Origin: Cyathus striatus
Taxonomy: Eukaryota > Basidiomycota > Agaricomycetes > Agaricales > Nidulariaceae
Direction: 5' to 3'
DNA: 64,000 bases
Assembly (NCBI GenBank): GCA_025738555.1
Contig: JAOVFP010000012.1
Span: forward strand, 1,488,001-1,552,000
Part shown: piece after piece, positions 59,301 through 64,000 of the stretch
Layout: the number at the start of each line of letters is the position of its first letter
Numbering within the stretch: the stretch's first letter is position 1
Notes under the pieces: model-generated
The model's input: the letters and a program-made list of their open reading frames with translations, nothing else
The model's database searches: none
Told to the model about the DNA's origin: nothing
Made by a program: the position numbers and the translations under genes

Positions 59301-59311
59301 GATTTAGACAT
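56308..59311 (-). pseudogene. Trypsin-like protein P4, split by a TIR element and with a TAA
   Basis: Minus strand. The likely start is ATG at 59311 (MSKSNITEEPNDRLLQAISP), then a 1.27-kb insertion at 57967-59238. The main exon resumes with NYYYGLPSNPISVFRIG, EIAFRESRFRRYTRTLLDHV, PLTAALGLPIASIQAP and His in LLTARHVVL. A TAA near 57017 replaces the expected CAA in DWIQEK, after which the frame continues with Asp in SEDWALIDLDR. The last exon (56308 to about 56804) has Ser in RGDSGSVIVD and ends DELYY. A small length difference from P3 just after the insertion also shifts the frame. It is non-functional. Confidence 0.85.
57967..59238. mobile_element. TIR element in P4 (1.27 kb)
   Basis: The 25-bp inverted ends start ATCGGATCGCG on the left and, inverted, ATCGGATCACG on the right, both continuing to CATATGGTACA (22 of 25 identical). 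A second inverted pair, GTACAGTTGGGGCCACATGA, lies at about 57987-58007 and inverted at 59126-59147. No transposase was recognised inside, and the target duplication is unclear. It lies within the N-terminal coding region of P4. Confidence 0.75.
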
Positions 59312-59859
59312 GGTAAAAAATTCTTGTAACTGAATGTAAGATGAGTACGATGAGCTGATAGAATAATATAAATGGGCTTACTTGTGGGGGGTGGGAAGAA
59401 CTTTGCGGCCTACATTATATAGCTAGCTAATGAATGCTTATATAATAACTCAATATGAATAACCTTATGAAGAGCGAGTCAACAATCATTAATATTTAAT
59501 CATTCAATTTTAATCATCATGCACTCAAATACTTAGTACTTGGTTCGGATTGGATTGGATTTTGGATTTTAGCAAGAGCTGGCCAGAGCTGGCCAGGCGC
59601 CCCAGATTCTGTGACCACTTAAGTACCTCGATCGATCATCGAGCAAGTACCGCCGGCAAGTCGACGGTGGGGAACCATGCCGACACTGCCGAGAATGCCG
59701 GTTGCTGCAATCATACATAACTTTGGACCAAACTTGGAATCCAATTTCTTCATTCTTTCAAACACGATTCCAAACTTGCAAAACGAGCTGTAAACGCGCT
59801 TCCTTGCCTAATATGGTGCTTCCAGTCTTTTCGTCTCTCTTTCTCAAACCACCACCATC
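59312..59859. other. Divergent promoter region of P4 and P5
   Basis: No gene. P4 starts leftward at 59311 and P5 rightward at 59860. Confidence 0.45.
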
Positions 59860-61743
59860 ATGAGTAGCCCTCCCAGACCCAGTGCCCTGTCTCCTTCCTC
59901 AAGAATCAACACGCCACCGGCTTCAACCCCTCGCAAGGTCAAATCGTTGAGTACCCATAGCATTTCTATCTCATAAAATACTGACGCGTTGAGTAATATT
60001 AGAATTTCGACTCCTTGCACACCCAAACGATCTAGTACTGTCAGGCTTTCGACTTCTACGTCCAAAAGGTTGAGTACTATAGTCTATAAGTCTTTCTACC
60101 TCAGTAAGCTGATACATTGAATAGCCGCAAACGTAAATTCTCCGAACCGGAGCAACGAGGAAGGGGGGATGACACCGAACGCAACGAGCCAAAGCGTGTA
60201 AGGGTGCAGACTTCCAACCCTGTTCCTCTATTCACTGACGATGGTGTTGATCTTAAAGTTAAGAACCCAAGTGCGGAGTCTACCCTCAACACCCGCCTCG
60301 GCTTTTCGCACAGGTTTCCGTAGCCGGGATCCTGGCCGCCGCCAATCAAGACGCATACTTCGTCCTGTATTCAACGACAAGCTTGCGGCTATATGGGAGG
60401 ACATGGGAACCCAGATCTACAAGTACCTCGACTCTGTTGCTGTCAAATGGACTACAATCGATGTCGTCCACCTTGGAGATGTCGATACGGCTGATGAAGA
60501 GATCCTTAGCACAGTGACCCTGTGGATTGGTGTTGAACCTCACTCTCTCTCCAATGAGCTCGCTGAAGGGGCTATTAGTGCATGTATGCGCATTATTTCA
60601 GCATTTGATATCGACGGCGTTGAGGTAGTGTTCTGCGATTCTGTTGTGAAGTGGCACAACAGGAAAATTCTCAATTATATTTCCAACGATCACCCTCTTG
60701 CTTCTCATTACTCCCCTTTCACTGCTTCGTTAGGCCTCCCGATTGCTTCTCTTACAACTCCCGGTCATAGCGGCACCGGGGGTTTATTCTTAATGGCTGG
60801 TGGAAAAATCTATCTGCTGACAGCGCGCCATGTCGTGTTGCACAAAGAAAGGAATGTGACATACGATAAACCGGAGAAGGGCGAAAAGGACATAGAGATA
60901 ATGTTGGTGGACCCTGAATCATTTGATGTGATCGCATCATCTGTTGATGAAGACATCGCGAGCCACTACGAAGAGCTGAAAACGCCCTTAAATGAGGCGC
61001 AGAAGAAGCAGGTTTCAGAGGAAATCCGTGAACTCAGCAAGAACTCAGACACTTTTATAGTGATGTCGTTAACCACTGGTACCGGTATGAAGATCGTGTT
61101 ATCGGCCGTGTAGTCTATGCACCTTCTTTCAAGGTTTTTGCCGGTCGTCATCTCCATACCAAAGACCTTGCCTTGATTGAGGTATATCAAAATAAAACTG
61201 ATATAAATACCTTTCGGGGTAATGTGATGAATCTCGGTGCGTTTAACTTTTGGTGTATTGCCTCAAATTTCTCTGTTTTAACCACTATATCTAGGACGGA
61301 TCCCCCATTCAAGATTTTGTGCTCTGATGCACGTACCGTTTGACTACCCTAAGGACGGTCTCTTGCCGATCCAGGGCGTCGTACCTGAAGAGGAGCTGGC
61401 TACTTTAGGCGGAAACATTGTTATAAAGAACGGGTCAAGTACGGATACCACTGTTGGGTTGGGTATGGGCATCCGTTCATTTGTCCGTGCAAAGTATCCC
61501 GACGGTACCACGGATACCTCCATGGAATACGCCATCGTCGGCCTTGATTCCGAGAAGTTCTCCGACGACGGAGACTCTGGCGCCATAGTTATCGATAGCC
61601 ATGGACACGTCGCACTTCTCACTGGCGGAGCCAAGTCAAAAGAATTTGGTGGTAGAGACGTGACCTACGCCACTCTTTTTCATTGGATCCTTCAGCGTCT
61701 CAAGGCAAGATTCCCTGATATTATGTTGTATCCTACAACATAG
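59860..61743 (+). pseudogene. Trypsin-like protein P5 (frameshifted)
   Basis: Plus strand. The possible start is MSSPPRPSALSPSSRINTPP at 59860, with small Ser/Thr-rich exons to about 60110. A basic exon (RKRKFSEPEQRGRGDDTERN) follows, then the main exon with STPASAFRTG, PVFNDKLAAIWEDMGTQIYK, PFTASLGLPIASLTTP and His in LLTARHVVL. A one-base shift is needed near 60240-60290 and another near 61070, after which Asp is in TKDLALIEV. The last exon (about 61295-61743) has Ser in DGDSGAIVID and ends MLYPTT. The catalytic residues survive but the frame does not. It is the second plus-strand family member after P1. Confidence 0.75.
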
Positions 61744-62123
61744 ACACTCGATCACGCCAGCTTCCCAGTCTGCAGCTTCAATCCCCTCCCCCAAGATCAT
61801 GACCGCCCATTAGGTTCCTCGCACCCCCCGGCAAAACAGCTTCAGAAACGCACAGGAGTACAATGCATTGGAACAGGGAGAACGGAACGGACACTAGATA
61901 GAGAAAAAACATTAGATAGAGAATGGACATCAGATAGAGAACCGATATTATATAGAGAGCGGACACAAGATAGAGAATGGACTATAGTAGATAGCACTTG
62001 TACGCGATAGCACATCATTCAACACCATCATCATCGTACGCATCGTGTCTATCGTCCCGTCGTCCACTGGGCTTACTCCATTGAACGTAACACAAGAACA
62101 GGAGATAGAACATTACTAACATG
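61744..62123. repeat. Short AGATAGAGAA-type tandem repeat, no gene
   Basis: At about 61893-61985 a unit of roughly 20 bases (ATTAGATAGAGAATGGACAT and variants) is repeated five times. The remainder is unremarkable. Confidence 0.6.
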
Positions 62124-63271
62124 TCTACAAGTCAATACAACGACTCGCGCGTGAATCAGAACATATCCTTCTCATTCGATCACTAACAGACTACTTTCTA
62201 ACGCACAGGGCTGTACTGTATAATCAGCACATTCTCCGATGCCTTCCCGATGAATCGATAACCCCTTGCACCAGCCTATATTCCAACCATCCTCTCAGCT
62301 CTGGGATCCATATTACCGCACCCAGTTAGGCACTACTTGTCGCACGAAATGGGTCTCCTAGATCCTATCACATCCGACGGACGCATTATCTTCTTCCTTC
62401 CTTGGCAAGGGAACGGCAAGGGAAACGCTGTAGATTGTGCGTGGACCATTGGACGGTATGTTCGCTTACTGAGCCGACTGGTGATGATAGTTCGCCATTG
62501 TATGGAATGCGGCTCTACTTATCCTACTTATCCATGTACGTCCCTTCCCTTTCCTCCTTCCCTCTCCCTTACTAACCCACTTTTTATCAGTTGCCGAAGC
62601 GGAAGCTACGCAGTAAGACACCAGTACGCACAAGCGGCAATAGACGTCCTCTCCTTCCTCAACGCCCGCGCGGCCTTTGAATCCCTCCCTCGGCGTCGTC
62701 GACATCATGTCCGAAGAGCTTGGATGGGGATACCGCAAGCACAAGAAGCAAATCCGGGCGTTTTTAAAGAGCATGAGTCTAGATCCGGGGTATCTTGCTC
62801 ATATCCCCGAGCCCTGAGCCAAGAGGGTACCCAGAGAAAGCAAGAGTGCACTATGGAGAACTGAAACTGGATTTTTGAATATTTTCGGTGTGGGGGGTGG
62901 GTGAGTGCGGTGCCTAAGGAGAAGGTATTGGGAGGATCGGGGTTTGGGGCTGGCGAACTTGTTGCACTTCGTGCTGTTTGAGAGGCGCGCGAGTGGAGTT
63001 GATGCGAGTGGAAAGGTGAAGAAGGGTGATGTATTGAAGGGATGTATCTGGGTATGAGGGCGTGTTGGGGAAAGATTATGTGTTGTGATTGAGACTTGGT
63101 TTAGTGATCAGGTGTATGTTAGTTTTCTTTCTTTCTTTTGGCAATATGTGCTGATTGATTGCATTTGTAGATTTCGCGGAATTTAATGGAGGTATCGATG
63201 GTTCCTTCTGCGCCTATCACGAAGCCCAAGAGGGTAAGGATACTGTTGAGAAGAACGGTGGAGGAGTGTAG
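62124..63271 (+). pseudogene. GUT2 3' fragment, copy b
   Basis: Starts at the GUT2 exon 4 acceptor (CAATACAACGACTCGCGCGT) and contains part of exon 5 (MGLLDPITSDGRIIFFLPWQ). It then jumps by an internal deletion to exon 6/7 sequence and runs to the equivalent of the GUT2 stop at 63271. Many indels and stops. It covers more of the 5' side than copy a but has a larger internal deletion. The GUT2 3' flank follows. Confidence 0.9.
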
Positions 63272-63473
63272 ATATGATACCATTATTTGCATTTGTGAAG
63301 GATGTATTTAAATGTTACAATGTATTCTATTCGACTAAGGGATTGGATTTCATTCTGTTCTACCGGTGCTGCTAATAGAAGGTAGGAAAGATGCATACAA
63401 AGAGCTCTTTAAGAGAATCATTAACCCCAGGTTCCGTCCCCAGTGGGATAAAACAAGGGTACAAGGAAATGAA

Positions 63474-64000
63474 TCAAAAATTTGTAGAGATGAAATTACG
63501 GATGCCGAAACGCCTAGACCCTATTGTTTCCACCCCTTCTGTCGGATAGAGCTGGATGTCAGGAAACTTGGCCTTGATTCGCTCCAAGAGCCATTCGAAG
63601 GGCGTAGCATAGGTAATATCTGAAAATTCCTCAGAGCCGCATCCGCCAATAAGGAGGGCAGCGGCACGTCCCTCGTTGTCGACAACAACAGAGCCAGAAT
63701 CACCGCGCTGAGAAAATCCTAAATGCATATCCTGCGGAAAGATTGCAAACTCCAACGATGTTTGTTCAGTGCCGTCCGACAAGTACTCGCGCACGAACGA
63801 TTTGATTCCGTTGCCAATACCAATGGTCGTCTTCGTCCTGCCGCCATTCTTGATCAACTTGTTGTATGGCCGACCTTGTGCCCATTGCGCTTTCGGAAAC
63901 TTGTTGGATGGCTGACCTTGTGTGAGATCTTGCTTTGTCAGCTCGTCTTCCGGAACGACGCCATGAATCGGTGAGAGGCGGTTTTGGGGATACTTGGGGT
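63474..64000 (-). CDS. Trypsin-like protein P6, C-terminal part (runs off the window)
   Basis: The minus strand is open from the window edge to 63474. It encodes NRLSPIHGVVPEDELTKQD, an insertion with a QGQPSNKF / QGRPYNKL near-duplication not seen in the other copies, and IKNGGRTKTTIGIGNGIKSF. Ser is in QRGDSGSVVVD, followed by LIGGCGSEEFSDITYATPFE and a tail (VETIGSRRFGIRNFISTNF) longer than in P2-P4. No break is visible. It follows GUT2 copy b in the same arrangement as P3 follows copy a. Confidence 0.85.
   Translation of the reverse strand, partial: PKYPQNRLSPIHGVVPEDELTKQDLTQGQPSNKFPKAQWAQGRPYNKLIKNGGRTKTTIGIGNGIKSFVREYLSDGTEQTSLEFAIFPQDMHLGFSQRGDSGSVVVDNEGRAAALLIGGCGSEEFSDITYATPFEWLLERIKAKFPDIQLYPTEGVETIGSRRFGIRNFISTNF

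Noticed and set aside
1..64000. tRNA or rRNA genes
   Set aside because: No convincing A-box/B-box pair with a cloverleaf and no rRNA-like conserved blocks were seen by eye; a covariance-model scan would be decisive.

Overview
The window looks like nuclear DNA of an agaricomycete (mushroom-forming basidiomycete). Genes carry many short GT-AG introns of about 40-66 bp. There is a Kyakuja-Dileera-Zisupton (KDZ) transposase of the Ulp1-fused type, a chromodomain Ty3/Gypsy element, a fungal GUT2 gene, and an expanded family of trypsin-like proteins of the kind common in Agaricomycetes. I cannot name the species. No rRNA, tRNA or CRISPR was seen.

Positions 1-32225 are mobile-element territory. A glutathione S-transferase (GST) gene on the minus strand is cut in two. 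Its 5' half lies at 32226-32538 and its 3' half at 4125-4585. Between them is a 27.64-kb insertion (4586-32225) with perfect 11-bp terminal inverted repeats (CATCAGGAAAA / TTTTCCTGATG) and a 2-bp AT duplication. Removing the insert and one AT rejoins the GST reading frame exactly. I read the insert as one giant DNA transposon. Its probable autonomous gene is a KDZ transposase with a C-terminal Ulp1-like cysteine protease (26456-30997, minus). Its cargo is three multi-exon genes of unknown function (8429-9245, 10346-12425 and 22630-26188) and a damaged Rab GDI fragment. A 6.66-kb Ty3/Gypsy chromovirus with a 5-bp duplication is nested in it (13390-20051). A 1.6-kb relative with the same ends (1676-3279) sits beside a COP9 subunit 5 pseudogene. 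A 26-bp imperfect palindrome recurs upstream of the element's genes, always in the same orientation relative to the gene.

Positions 32226-40179 are ordinary host DNA. They hold the GST 5' half, two paralogous small acidic-protein genes (33642-34040 and 34861-35375) with identical intron phases, a tandem 220-bp repeat array, and an intact eight-exon mitochondrial FAD-dependent glycerol-3-phosphate dehydrogenase gene (GUT2, 37374-40179).

Positions 40692-64000 are a local expansion of six trypsin-like protein genes. P1 appears intact. P2 appears intact and carries a tandemly duplicated exon. P3 and P4 are interrupted by different 1.26-1.27-kb inverted-repeat elements. P5 is frameshifted, and P6 runs off the window. 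Two decayed copies of the 3' half of GUT2 lie among them, so a block of GUT2 tail plus protease gene was duplicated. A GRAM-domain gene remnant, a DUF2235 hydrolase gene and a 424-bp inverted-repeat element separate P3 from P4.
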